18,985 bases of DNA from an uncultured Clostridia bacterium (GCA_947177005.1 CAMWSZ010000013.1:1-18985), one strand, 5' to 3'. Positions 7,008 to 15,319 are shown, numbered from the stretch's first letter. Translations and numbers: made by a program. Notes: a model not told the origin generated them from the sequence alone.

Positions 7008-7865
7008 CTGAAAAAGAACCTGAAACGCATTTATTTAGAGATTACAAACGTCTGTAATCTTCACTGCGATTTCTGTCCGGGCACACGGCGGGAAAAATCC
7101 TTTCTGTCACCGGAAAAATTTCGAGTTTTGGCCCGGCGGGTACAGCCCTATACAAACTATCTGTACCTGCATGTCATGGGGGAGCCGCTGCTGCATCCGC
7201 AGCTGGGGGAGCTTCTGCGAATTACGGAGGAACTGGACTTGCGCGTTTGCCTGACCACAAACGGCACGCTGTTGACCCAACAAAAAAATCTGCTGCTGTC
7301 CGCGAAAAATCTTCATAAAATCAGCGTTTCCCTACACAGCATGGAGGGAAACCGTACCGGAGATTTAAGCCAATATCTCAATGAAGTCTGGGATTTTTCC
7401 GCCCGGGCCGCACGGCAGGGGATGATCTGCGCACTGCGTCTTTGGAATGCTGGCGGAGCGGATTTGCGAAACGGGGAAATCCTTGCGTATCTCGCCGGGA
7501 AATTGGGGACGCATCCGCTTGACCTGCCGCAGCCCCGGGCGGGCAGCTGGAAACTTGGGGAGCGTTTATATCTGGAACAGGCGGAAAAATTTGACTGGCC
7601 GGATCTGGCGGGGCCGAAGACCCGAACACGTTTTTGTCTGGCCCTTCGGGAGCAGGCGGCGGTGCTGTGCGACGGGACGGTTGTGCCCTGCTGCCTGGAC
7701 CATGAAGGGGATATTTTGCTGGGGAATCTGCTGGAGCAGGAGTTTCAGGAAATTTTGGACAGCCCCCGGGCACGGGCACTCTACAACGGCTTTTCGCAGG
7801 GAAAACCTGCGGAGGCTTTATGCCGCAGGTGCGCGTATGCAGAGCGTTTTGGACGGAGAGGGTGA
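7008..7865 (+). CDS. Radical SAM / SPASM-like protein, probable CTG start
   Basis: 285 residues. The radical SAM cluster motif is near the N terminus, CNLHCDFC (Cys16, Cys20, Cys23), and binds the 4Fe-4S cluster that cleaves S-adenosylmethionine. HVMGEPLLHP follows. The C terminus has a SPASM-like Cys set (FCLAL, LCDGTVVPCCLD, LGNL, CRRC) that usually holds auxiliary iron-sulphur centres in peptide-modifying or dehydrogenase-type radical enzymes. The start is unusual. The frame is open from 6969, yet no ATG, GTG or TTG lies upstream of the motif. CTG 7008 is preceded by AAAGGGGG (6991-6998) at 9 nt and begins (M)KKNLKRIYLEITNVC, the expected length before the first Cys. Starting at the downstream TTG 7128 would lose the catalytic cysteines. 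Its stop overlaps the proposed mutY start (GTGA). The substrate is unknown and no precursor peptide gene is evident nearby. Confidence 0.88.
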   Translation: MKKNLKRIYLEITNVCNLHCDFCPGTRREKSFLSPEKFRVLARRVQPYTNYLYLHVMGEPLLHPQLGELLRITEELDLRVCLTTNGTLLTQQKNLLLSAKNLHKISVSLHSMEGNRTGDLSQYLNEVWDFSARAARQGMICALRLWNAGGADLRNGEILAYLAGKLGTHPLDLPQPRAGSWKLGERLYLEQAEKFDWPDLAGPKTRTRFCLALREQAAVLCDGTVVPCCLDHEGDILLGNLLEQEFQEILDSPRARALYNGFSQGKPAEALCRRCAYAERFGRRG

Positions 7866-8932
7866 GAGAGACGGAAAAACAGGAGATACTAAATGCAATT
7901 GCCGTGCCGCTGCTGGCGTGGTATGACGTCCACAAGCGGACACTGCCCTGGCGTGGAACAAAGGACCCCTATCAGGTGTGGGTATCCGAGATTATGTTGC
8001 AGCAAACACGGGTGGCGGCGGTTTTGCCCTACTATGAGCGCTGGATGAGGGAACTGCCGGACGTGGAAGCTTTGGCAGCGGTGGAAAACGAACGGCTGAT
8101 GAAGCTGTGGGAGGGTCTGGGATATTACAGCCGGGTCCGCAATATGCAGAAAGCCGCCAAAATGCTCCTCACGGAGTATAATGGAAAATTCCCGCAAACC
8201 AGTAAAGAGCTGTGCCGGCTCCCCGGCATCGGCAGCTATACCGCTGGGGCGATTGCGTCGATTGCGTTTGGTGAGGCGGTCCCGGCGGTGGACGGAAACG
8301 TGCTGCGCGTGGCGGCCCGTACTGCGGGTATTGCGGACGATATCATGGACCCCAATACCCGAAAATTGTTTCAGAAAATGATGGAGAAAGCGGTCCCAAA
8401 GGAACGCCCGGGGGAGTATAATCAGGCGCTGATGGATCTGGGGGCCGTGGTCTGCGTCCCCAACGGCGCGCCGGACTGCGGACAATGTCCGCTGGCGGGG
8501 CTCTGCGTGGCGAACCGGCTGGAGCTTCAAAATACACTGCCGGTACGCGCCAAAAAGGCAAAACGCCGGGTCGAGGAGCTGACACTGTATCTGCTTGTGC
8601 GGGGGGACCAGATCGCTATGCGGAAGCGCCCGGAGGAGGGACTGCTGGCAGGATTGTGGGAGTTTCCCCACGTGCCCGGAACGCTGGATGAAACTGCTGC
8701 GGCGCAGGTCTTGCGTGGGTGGGGCGTCACGCCGCTGGAATGGCAGAAAAAAATAACCGGCAAACATATTTTTACCCATGTGGAATGGCATATGACCGGA
8801 TATCTGCTGACCGTGAGAGGCGGCGGAGAGGATTTTTTATGGGCCGGTGCAGAGACCTTGCAGACATTGGCGGTGCCGTCGGCGTTTGGAAAATTCCTCG
8901 AACACGCCTTGCGCCGAATGAACAGCCGTTGA
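7862..8932 (+). CDS. mutY: A/G-specific adenine DNA glycosylase
   Basis: Removes adenine mispaired with 8-oxoguanine in base-excision repair. 356 residues from GTG 7862. Motifs: catalytic Glu43 in SEIMLQQTR, helix-hairpin-helix LPGIGSYTAGAI (120-131), catalytic Asp144 in VDGNVLRV and an iron-sulphur cluster set Cys198, Cys206, Cys209, Cys215. The first two cysteines are 7 residues apart rather than the classical 6. The C-terminal NUDIX-like 8-oxoG recognition domain shows KHIFTHVEWHM. GTG 7862 is preferred because it places LPWR at residue 28-31, as in other MutY proteins, and gives a 4-nt GTGA overlap with the radical SAM stop, implying coupled translation. ATG 7820, with GGAGG at 7811-7815, is a real alternative that adds 14 residues. 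Downstream lies a bidirectional hairpin. Confidence 0.96.
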   Translation: MRETEKQEILNAIAVPLLAWYDVHKRTLPWRGTKDPYQVWVSEIMLQQTRVAAVLPYYERWMRELPDVEALAAVENERLMKLWEGLGYYSRVRNMQKAAKMLLTEYNGKFPQTSKELCRLPGIGSYTAGAIASIAFGEAVPAVDGNVLRVAARTAGIADDIMDPNTRKLFQKMMEKAVPKERPGEYNQALMDLGAVVCVPNGAPDCGQCPLAGLCVANRLELQNTLPVRAKKAKRRVEELTLYLLVRGDQIAMRKRPEEGLLAGLWEFPHVPGTLDETAAAQVLRGWGVTPLEWQKKITGKHIFTHVEWHMTGYLLTVRGGGEDFLWAGAETLQTLAVPSAFGKFLEHALRRMNSR

Positions 8933-8950
8933 AGCGCCGGAACAGTCCGC

Positions 8951-8994
8951 AAAAATACAGGGCAATTGCAATGATAACAATCGCCCTGCATTTT
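8951..8994. terminator. Bidirectional hairpin terminator between mutY and the methyltransferase-family gene
   Basis: CAGGGC-A-ATTG (8958-8968) pairs with CAAT-C-GCCCTG (8978-8988), 10 bp with one internal mismatch and a 9-nt loop. On the plus strand CATTTTG follows; on the minus strand TATTTTTG follows. It therefore can end both mutY and the convergent gene, and is better formed for the minus strand. Confidence 0.75.
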
Positions 8995-9017
8995 GCCGGT
9001 AAGGGGTTTCCAGCAGG

Positions 9018-9689
9018 TCACCATACAAACGGGATCACTTTATATTTTACCTTCTTTTTATATTCGGTATAGCCATGTAATTCGGCTTCAAGGACTTTTT
9101 CTTCACTGCGAATTCTTTTAGCTATAAGTACAGGATATGCAAGAAAGATTACCGCAGAAAATACAGAGCCAAGTACAAACGGCATAGAGAAAAACAATAT
9201 GAAAGTTACACAGTACATGGGGTGGCGCACAATTCCATATAATCCTGTGTCAATTACTATTTGTCCAGTCTGCACCTCTATTGTTCGGGATAAATAGGTG
9301 TTTTCCCGTAAAACTTCGGCATACAGGATATAGGCCAGCAAAAAAGCAATTGCACCTATCCAGGATATGGAATCCGGCAAAACAATCCACTGAAAGCGAA
9401 AATTCAGCCCTGCCACCACAAATCCCAAAATGAACATTATTCCGCTGGTCTTTATAATCATTCTTTGCTCCGCTTCTTGTTCTTTAGCGTTCAAACGTTT
9501 CCTCAAAAGCTCTGGATTTTTAACCATCATGACGATTCCAGCAAAAAACATAGGTACAAACAATATCCCCATAAAAAGCCAGGCGTTCCAATAGGCAAGT
9601 GTTCCGGCAGGTAAAAACAGCAGTATGCCTATTAGGACCACACCAAATGTAAATTTTATGATGGCTTGAAAAAGTAATTCTTTAGTCAC
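9018..9689 (-). CDS. Isoprenylcysteine carboxyl methyltransferase (ICMT)-family membrane protein
   Basis: 223 residues, integral membrane, about five hydrophobic segments (FTFGVVLIGILLFLP; AWLFMGILFVPMFFAGIVMM; GIMFILGFVVAGL; ISWIGAIAFLLAYILY; and a long C-terminal hairpin starting at MYCVTFILFF). The ICMT/PEMT-type S-adenosylmethionine region is visible: GLYGIVRHPMY, then RIRSEEKVLEAEL and YTEYKKKVKYKVIPFVW. Bacterial members methylate unknown or lipid-like substrates; prenylated-protein methylation should not be assumed. The start is GTG 9689, set by GGAGG (9698-9702) 8 nt upstream. An in-frame ATG at 9704 overlaps that SD and ATG 9731 lacks one. The gene is clearly AT-rich compared with mutY and recJ on either side and has its own promoter, so it may be a later arrival. 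Confidence 0.9.
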   Translation of the reverse strand: MTKELLFQAIIKFTFGVVLIGILLFLPAGTLAYWNAWLFMGILFVPMFFAGIVMMVKNPELLRKRLNAKEQEAEQRMIIKTSGIMFILGFVVAGLNFRFQWIVLPDSISWIGAIAFLLAYILYAEVLRENTYLSRTIEVQTGQIVIDTGLYGIVRHPMYCVTFILFFSMPFVLGSVFSAVIFLAYPVLIAKRIRSEEKVLEAELHGYTEYKKKVKYKVIPFVW

Positions 9690-9721
9690 TTTTATATCCT
9701 CCATATTTAACTTTTTAATGC

Positions 9722-9750
9722 ATCTTATCATAGCAATATGCCGCTGTAAA
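9722..9750 (-). promoter_or_regulatory. Candidate promoter of the ICMT-family gene
   Basis: On the minus strand, TTTACA (9750-9745), a 17-nt spacer ending in TGA, and TAAGAT (9727-9722), again an extended -10 type. The expected start near 9715 leaves about 25 nt before GTG 9689. Confidence 0.55.
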
Positions 9751-9822
9751 GGATTACTGGTAAAATCGCCGGAGTTTTTAGCACCAACACTTAAATTGAA
9801 AAGGGACTTTGTGAAAACGGTC

Positions 9823-9859
9823 TTTACCTTTTCTGCTTTTTTTGCTATAATACTATAAT
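9823..9859 (+). promoter_or_regulatory. Promoter of the recJ-rel-dtd-MBL-hemZ operon
   Basis: TTTACC (9823-9828), a 17-nt spacer and a perfect TATAAT (9846-9851). A second TATAAT follows at 9854-9859 and could support a shifted start. The leader before ATG 9910 is about 50 nt, with no obvious riboswitch or terminator. It is the only clear promoter found before the following six genes. Confidence 0.78.
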
Positions 9860-9909
9860 TATTTAGAGATCATATTAAACAGCCGGTGCAGAGAAGGGAG
9901 GATGCCGCT

Positions 9910-12000
9910 ATGAAATATACAAGGTGGACAGACGGAGAGTACGACCAGAACGCCGCAGAAAGACTGCGCAAGGCAGGATTTCCGAAGCTGCTGTCCGCAG
10001 TTCTGGCGGCGCGGGGCGCTGTTACTCCGGAGGACGGCCGGGCGTTCCTCCAGCGGGAACCGGCCCTTTCCTACTCTCCGTTCCTGATGAAGGATATGTC
10101 CAAAGCGGCGGAACGCATCAGCCGCGCTATCGACAGCCATGAGCGCGTCGCGGTGTTCGGCGATTACGACGTGGACGGCATCACCGCAACCGTCCTGCTG
10201 GTGGATTACCTGCGTTCGAGAGGAGCGCAGTGCCTGAAATATATCCCCCGCCGCGTGGAGGACGGCTACGGTCTGGGCCGCGATGCCCTGCGCTCCCTGC
10301 GGGAACAGGGCGTCAGCCTTGTCATCACCGTGGACTGTGGCATCACCGGCGTGGAGGAGGCCGCGTATGCAAAAAGCATCGGCTTGGATCTGGTCATCAC
10401 CGACCACCATGAGTGCAAGGACCGTCTGCCGGAGGCCGTGGCCGTCGTGGACCCCCGGCAGCCCGACTGTCCCTACCCCTTCAAACATCTGGCGGGCGTG
10501 GGCGTTGCGCTGAAGCTGGTTTTGGCGCTGGACCCCCAAAACGCCGCCGCCCTCTTTGACCGCTACTGCACCCTCGCCGCCATTGGCACCGTTGCGGACG
10601 TGATGCAGATGACGGGGGAAAACCGGACCATCGTCTACCGCGGCCTGCAAACCATTGCCGGCACCAGCTTTATCGGTTTGCATACCCTGTTAGACGAGAC
10701 CAGCCTGCTGGAGAAAGAAATTACCTCCACACAGATTGGCTTTGTCCTGGCCCCCCGCATCAACGCCGCCGGACGCATGGGCGAGGCGGAACTGGCCGCC
10801 GACCTGCTCCTCACCGATGACCCACAGGCCGCCGGCAGAATGGCAAGACAGCTCTGCGGCCTCAACCGGGAACGGCAGGCGGTGGAACAGACGATTTTTG
10901 CTCAGGCCGTGGAGCAGATCGGCGGCCTGCCCGACTGTGAACGCAGTGCGCTGGTACTGTCCAGCGACGTATGGCATCAGGGCGTGGTGGGCATTGTGGC
11001 GTCCCGTCTCAGCGAAAAATATTCCTGCCCCAGCTTTATGATTCATCTGCAAAACGGTATGGGCAAGGGCTCCTGCCGCAGTTACGGAGGCTTTAACCTC
11101 TTTGCCGCACTGGAATCCTGCTCCGATCTGCTGGTGGATTTCGGCGGCCACGAGCTGGCGGCGGGCTTCAATATCCGGGAGGAGGATATCCCGGCCTTCC
11201 GGGAACGCATGAACCGCTGCGTCTGCGACTACTGCAACGGCAAAACGCCGGTGTCCTCTTTGACGGTTGACGTGGCGCTGGACCGTCCGGAGAGCATCAC
11301 GCTGGAGGAAATGGCCGAGCTGAACCGTCTGGAGCCCTACGGCGCGGGCAATAACCGCCCCGTCTTTGCCCTCATGGGCGCACGCATTGAGAGCCTGCAA
11401 AACGTGGGCCAGAACCGGCACCTGAAACTGCGTTTGAGCAAGGGAAACTGCCATTTTGACGCTATCTTTTTCTCCACCACCGCCGAGGAGTGCGGCGTGG
11501 CCGCCGGAATGCGTGTGGACGCCGCCTTCTACCTTCAGATCAATGAGTTCCGCGGCGCCAGCAGCGTACAGCTGCAAATGGTGGACCTGCGTCCCGCAGT
11601 GGGACCCAGCGTCAAGGAGCGGGGCAGTCTGGAGCTGGTGGAGCGGCTGATTGCCGGGGGGCGCGTGACCGCGCAGGAGGCCTGCCGCCTGCTGCCGGAA
11701 CGGCGGCAGTTTGTGTCGCTCTGGCGGGCCATCCAGCGGCTGGAACGGGAGGGCGGTTCGCCGGAGGGCCGCCTGCCTACCCTGCGGCGTCTGGCCGGAG
11801 AGGTCAGCGGCGCGGAGCCGTTCCTCCGTTCGGCGCTGGGGGTGGAGGTCTTTGCCGAGCGCGGTTTGATCACCCTGTCCGTACAAAAGGATATGATGAT
11901 CGTGAGACCCCGGCCGGGCCGGAGGGCGGATCTGGAGCAGAGCGCCTACGTGCGCCGCCTGCGGCAGATTCTGGGACAAAACGAGAAGGGGGAACGCTGA
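9910..12000 (+). CDS. recJ: Single-stranded-DNA-specific exonuclease RecJ
   Basis: 5'-3' single-strand DNA exonuclease of recombinational and base-excision repair, Mn-dependent. 696 residues from ATG 9910, which has GGGAGG (9896-9901) 8 nt upstream; the in-frame GTG at 9886 lies upstream of that SD and has none of its own. DHH domain: DYDVDG (85-90), VDCGIT (141-146) and DHH (165-167). DHHA1 domain: HQGVVGIVASR (356-366) and FGGHELAAGF (411-420). An OB-type region follows around 430-560. The last 130 residues form an Arg-rich tail beyond the E. coli-length core (577), as in other Firmicutes whose RecJ is longer. First gene of the operon; rel starts 3 nt after its stop. Confidence 0.96.
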   Translation: MKYTRWTDGEYDQNAAERLRKAGFPKLLSAVLAARGAVTPEDGRAFLQREPALSYSPFLMKDMSKAAERISRAIDSHERVAVFGDYDVDGITATVLLVDYLRSRGAQCLKYIPRRVEDGYGLGRDALRSLREQGVSLVITVDCGITGVEEAAYAKSIGLDLVITDHHECKDRLPEAVAVVDPRQPDCPYPFKHLAGVGVALKLVLALDPQNAAALFDRYCTLAAIGTVADVMQMTGENRTIVYRGLQTIAGTSFIGLHTLLDETSLLEKEITSTQIGFVLAPRINAAGRMGEAELAADLLLTDDPQAAGRMARQLCGLNRERQAVEQTIFAQAVEQIGGLPDCERSALVLSSDVWHQGVVGIVASRLSEKYSCPSFMIHLQNGMGKGSCRSYGGFNLFAALESCSDLLVDFGGHELAAGFNIREEDIPAFRERMNRCVCDYCNGKTPVSSLTVDVALDRPESITLEEMAELNRLEPYGAGNNRPVFALMGARIESLQNVGQNRHLKLRLSKGNCHFDAIFFSTTAEECGVAAGMRVDAAFYLQINEFRGASSVQLQMVDLRPAVGPSVKERGSLELVERLIAGGRVTAQEACRLLPERRQFVSLWRAIQRLEREGGSPEGRLPTLRRLAGEVSGAEPFLRSALGVEVFAERGLITLSVQKDMMIVRPRPGRRADLEQSAYVRRLRQILGQNEKGER

Positions 12001-12003
12001 CTT

Positions 12004-14214
12004 ATGGTCACGGTTGAAGAGCGGTATGAGCATCTGGAAAAGACGATTCGGGGATATAATATTTCCGCCGATTTCCCGCAGATCCGTACAGCCTATGAAT
12101 ACGCCAGGGAGCACCACGGTACGCAGATGCGCCGTGACGGCACTCCCTTTATTACCCACCCGATTCAGGTGGCGCAGATCGTGGCGGAGATGCGGCTGGA
12201 CAGCGAGTCCATTATGGCCGCTCTGCTCCATGACTGCATTGAGGACACCGAGGTGTCCTATGAGGATATTGCGAAACAGTTCAGTCCCACCATTGCCGAT
12301 ATCGTGGACGGCGTCACCAAGCTGACCCGGGTGAAGTACAACAGCATGGAGGAGGAGCAGATGGAAAATCTGCGGAAAATGCTGTTTGCCATGAGCAAGG
12401 ATATCCGGGTCATCCTGATTAAAATCGCGGACCGCCTGCATAATATGCGTACAATGGAATACCAGACGCCCGCCAAACAGAAGAAAAAATCCCTTGAGAC
12501 AATGGAGATCTACGCGCCTATCGCCCACCGGCTGGGAATGCAGCGGATGAAATGGGAGCTGGAGGACCTGTCGCTGAAATATCTGGACCCGGTGGCGTTC
12601 AACGACATTGAGGCCCGTCTGGAAACGGAAAAGGTGGCTCACGGACAGTTCTTGAGCAATGTTCAGGAACAGATCCAGAAACGCCTTGCCGGGCTGGGCA
12701 TCGAAAACGGCACCGTCTACGGACGTGTCAAGCATCCTTACAGCATTTACCGCAAGATGTATACCCAGGAGAAAACCATCGAGGAGGTCTATGATCTCTT
12801 TGCCTTCCGTGTCATCGTGCATACCGTGGCGGACTGCTATAACGTCTTGGGTGTGGTCCACGACCTGTACCGTCCGATTCTGGGCCGCTTCAAGGACTAT
12901 ATCGCCACCCCAAAGCCGAATATGTATCAAAGCCTGCATACGACGGTCGTCGGGGAAGAGGGCATTATGTTCGAGGTGCAGATCCGTACCTACGATATGC
13001 ACGCCATTGCGGAATACGGCGTCGCGGCCCACTGGAAATACAAGCAGAACATCACCGCCAACGGCGGCGAGGGGATGTATGAGTGGATTCGCCGCCTGCT
13101 GGAAAATCAGGAGGACGCCGATGCGGAGGAATTTATCCACTCCCTGAAAATCGACATGTTCTCCGACGAGGTGTTCGTCTTTACGCCCCGGGGCGACGTA
13201 GTGAACCTGCCCGCGGGCTCCACGCCTATTGATTTTGCGTATTCCATTCACAGCGCCGTGGGCAACACCATGACCGGCGCAAAGGTCAACGGCCGCATGG
13301 TCGGCTTTGACTGCCAGCTCCACAACGGAGACATTGTAGAGATCAGTACCTCCAAATCCGCCCACGGACCCAGCCGTGACTGGGTGAAGATTGCCAAGAG
13401 CAGCGAGGCCCGCAGCAAAATCCGGCAGTGGTTCAAGCGGGAACGCCGGGAGGAGAATATCGCACAGGGCCGGACGTCGTTTGAGAGCGAGCTGAAGCGC
13501 ACCGGACTGGCCATTCATCAGGTCACAGACCCCTCGGTCCTGCCTATTATCCTGAAACGCATGAGCTTCCAAAGCCTGGACGATATGTATGCCGCCATAG
13601 GTTACGGCGGCTATACCGCGCTGAAAGCAGTGAACCGGATTCGTGATGAGCTGCGGCAGATCAGCCGAGCGGAGGCGGTGGCGAAGGCCGCGAAGGAAGC
13701 GGCCGAAAAAGCCGAAAGAGAAGCCAGAGAAAACCGGTACGTCCCGCAGAAGATGAAGAGCGAAAAGGGAATTATTGTTGAGGGACTGTCGAACTGCCTG
13801 GTCAAATTCTCCAAATGCTGTTCCCCGGTCCCGGGTGACGAGATCGTGGGTTTTATCACCCGCGGCTACGGCGTATCCGTTCACCGCCGGGACTGCCCCA
13901 ACGCTAACCCGGAACGCTGTCCGGCGGAGCAGGGACGGTGGATCAAGGTGTCCTGGAGCGATGAGTGCTATGAGTCCTATAATACCTCGCTGGAGGTCAT
14001 CTGCAAGGACCGCCCCAATCTGCTGGTGGATATCTCCACTGTTTTGAGCACCTGCAAGGCGCCGGTGGCGGGCCTGAATATTCATACCACCGCCGACGGC
14101 TTCGCGCTGTTCCACATGGTCATCTCCGTCTCCAACGCGGCGCAGCTGGATCAAATCATGCGGAAAATGTATCAGATCTCCAGCGTGATGAAAGTAAACC
14201 GTCCTGCGGGATAA
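12004..14214 (+). CDS. rel: Bifunctional (p)ppGpp synthetase/hydrolase Rel
   Basis: Makes ppGpp/pppGpp from GTP/GDP and ATP during amino-acid starvation, and hydrolyses it otherwise. 736 residues, the full RSH layout. The HD hydrolase has His52, His76-Asp77 with Glu80-Asp81 (LLHDCIEDTE) and Asp143 (IADRLHNM), all intact. The synthetase has RVKHPYSIYRK (241-251), Asp264 and Glu324 (FEVQIRT), and RFKD at 295-298, the signature of bifunctional Rel enzymes rather than RelA-type synthetases. The TGS domain is about 386-447. A charged Ala/Glu/Lys coil (556-577) follows. The Zn/CC region is Cys605-Cys606 with HRRDCPN, and the C-terminal ACT domain is about 660-733. ATG 12004 is 3 nt after recJ, with its SD (GGGGGA) inside the recJ end. 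In Bacillus subtilis apt lies between these two genes; here it is absent. Confidence 0.97.
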   Translation: MVTVEERYEHLEKTIRGYNISADFPQIRTAYEYAREHHGTQMRRDGTPFITHPIQVAQIVAEMRLDSESIMAALLHDCIEDTEVSYEDIAKQFSPTIADIVDGVTKLTRVKYNSMEEEQMENLRKMLFAMSKDIRVILIKIADRLHNMRTMEYQTPAKQKKKSLETMEIYAPIAHRLGMQRMKWELEDLSLKYLDPVAFNDIEARLETEKVAHGQFLSNVQEQIQKRLAGLGIENGTVYGRVKHPYSIYRKMYTQEKTIEEVYDLFAFRVIVHTVADCYNVLGVVHDLYRPILGRFKDYIATPKPNMYQSLHTTVVGEEGIMFEVQIRTYDMHAIAEYGVAAHWKYKQNITANGGEGMYEWIRRLLENQEDADAEEFIHSLKIDMFSDEVFVFTPRGDVVNLPAGSTPIDFAYSIHSAVGNTMTGAKVNGRMVGFDCQLHNGDIVEISTSKSAHGPSRDWVKIAKSSEARSKIRQWFKRERREENIAQGRTSFESELKRTGLAIHQVTDPSVLPIILKRMSFQSLDDMYAAIGYGGYTALKAVNRIRDELRQISRAEAVAKAAKEAAEKAEREARENRYVPQKMKSEKGIIVEGLSNCLVKFSKCCSPVPGDEIVGFITRGYGVSVHRRDCPNANPERCPAEQGRWIKVSWSDECYESYNTSLEVICKDRPNLLVDISTVLSTCKAPVAGLNIHTTADGFALFHMVISVSNAAQLDQIMRKMYQISSVMKVNRPAG

Positions 14215-14237
14215 CTGTTAAAAGAGGGTGTTTTTAC

Positions 14238-14672
14238 ATGCGAGCGGTCGTTACCCGCGTGCGTTCGGCCTCGGTCGAAATTGAGGGGAAAATCAGGGGG
14301 GCTATTGGCAGGGGATATCTGGTCCTGCTGGGAGTCGGTCCCGGCGACACCCCGGATACCGCCGTGAAATTGGCCGGTAAAATCTGCAATCTGCGGATTT
14401 TCGAGGATGAAAACCATAAGATGAATCTGAACCTGGAGCAGGTTGGAGGGAGCATTTTAGTCGTCTCCCAGTTCACCCTGTATGCCGATACCTCCAGCCG
14501 CCGTCCCGGATTTTCGGGTGCGGCCAAGCCGGATCTGGCGGTCCCCCTGTACGAACGCTTTATGGACTGCTGCCGGGAACGGGGCTTTACGGTGGAGCAT
14601 GGGGAATTCGGCGCGGATATGCAGGTGGCGTCGGTCAACGACGGGCCTGTTACCATTCTGCTTGAGTGTTAG
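14238..14672 (+). CDS. dtd: D-aminoacyl-tRNA deacylase
   Basis: Hydrolyses D-amino acids (and glycine mischarged on tRNA-Ala) from tRNA, a chiral proofreading step. 144 residues, normal for the family. Signature motifs: SQFTLYAD (77-84), EFGADMQV (123-130) and NDGPVTI (134-140), which carries the cross-subunit Gly-cisPro chiral filter. N terminus MRAVVTRVRSASVEI is typical. ATG 14238 has AGAGGG 9 nt upstream. It sits 23 nt after rel, and the rel-dtd order is widely conserved in Firmicutes. Confidence 0.97.
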   Translation: MRAVVTRVRSASVEIEGKIRGAIGRGYLVLLGVGPGDTPDTAVKLAGKICNLRIFEDENHKMNLNLEQVGGSILVVSQFTLYADTSSRRPGFSGAAKPDLAVPLYERFMDCCRERGFTVEHGEFGADMQVASVNDGPVTILLEC

Positions 14673-14695
14673 ATCTGGAAAGGAGCGTGTGCAGC

Positions 14696-15319
14696 GTGCT
14701 GTTTGATAAGGTTGTAGTGGACCCTATTGGTACGAATTGTTACCTGCTGGGGGATGAAAAGGAAGGAGTGTGCGCCGTCGTGGACCCGGGCGGCTCCCCG
14801 GATCTGGTTCTGGATATGATCGCCCGCAGCGGCCTGAAACCCCAAATGGTCCTGCTGACCCATGCGCATTATGACCATGTGGGCGCTATCCCGGACCTGC
14901 TGGCGAAGTATCCGGATTTGCAGGTGTATGCCCATGAAAAGGAGCTGTGTCCCGCGGACACTGCCCCAAAGCCCCGGTATTTTCTCCCGCATTTGGGAGA
15001 AAACCAGCGCACCTATGACGAGGGCGATACCCTCCAGCTGGGCGGCCTGACTATTCGGGTCCTCCACACCCCAGGCCATTCCGCCGGTTCGGTCTCCCTG
15101 CTGGCGGAGGATTTGATGCTCACCGGCGATACCCTCTTTGCCGGTTCCTGCGGACGCACCGATCTGCCGGGCGGGAATACGGCGGCAATTATGCGCTCTC
15201 TGGCGAAGCTGGGCCGCGCCGCGGAGGACGGAAAAATACTGGCCGGCCACGGCCCCGCCAGTACGCTGCGGGAGGAGTTGGCGCATAATCCCTATCTGCG
15301 TCAGGCAATGGCGCAATGA
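14696..15319 (+). CDS. Glyoxalase-II-like metallo-beta-lactamase-fold hydrolase
   Basis: Cytoplasmic binuclear metal hydrolase, 207 residues. Metal ligands are visible: THAHYDH (His56, His58, Asp60, His61), TPGHSAGS (His128), TGDTLFAGSCGRTDLPGG (Asp145) and AGHGPAS (His185). The CGRTDLPGG stretch is typical of short, YcbL-type glyoxalase II-like proteins, which lack the longer C-terminal glutathione-binding domain of true glyoxalase II; the physiological substrate is uncertain. GTG 14696 is chosen because GGAG (14682-14685) is 10 nt upstream and the product begins MLFDKVVVDPIGTNCYL, like its relatives. GTG 14666 and GTG 14687 are poorer. It lies 23 nt after dtd and overlaps hemZ by ATGA. Confidence 0.92.
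   Translation: MLFDKVVVDPIGTNCYLLGDEKEGVCAVVDPGGSPDLVLDMIARSGLKPQMVLLTHAHYDHVGAIPDLLAKYPDLQVYAHEKELCPADTAPKPRYFLPHLGENQRTYDEGDTLQLGGLTIRVLHTPGHSAGSVSLLAEDLMLTGDTLFAGSCGRTDLPGGNTAAIMRSLAKLGRAAEDGKILAGHGPASTLREELAHNPYLRQAMAQ

Noticed and set aside
7889..8791. Minus-strand open frame of 300 codons opposite mutY
   Set aside because: MutY motifs are unambiguous on the plus strand; the antisense frame has no supporting signal.
9846..9859. Tandem TATAAT as a possible direct repeat or operator
   Set aside because: Two 6-bp AT-rich hexamers 8 nt apart are easily chance; recorded only as alternative -10 positions.
10690..14154. Open frame of 1154 codons on the minus strand, spanning recJ and rel
   Set aside because: It lies exactly opposite two well-supported genes, crosses their junction, has shadow-type composition (His, Gln, Leu, Arg rich) and no recognisable domain. 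High GC at codon third positions removes stops in this antisense frame.
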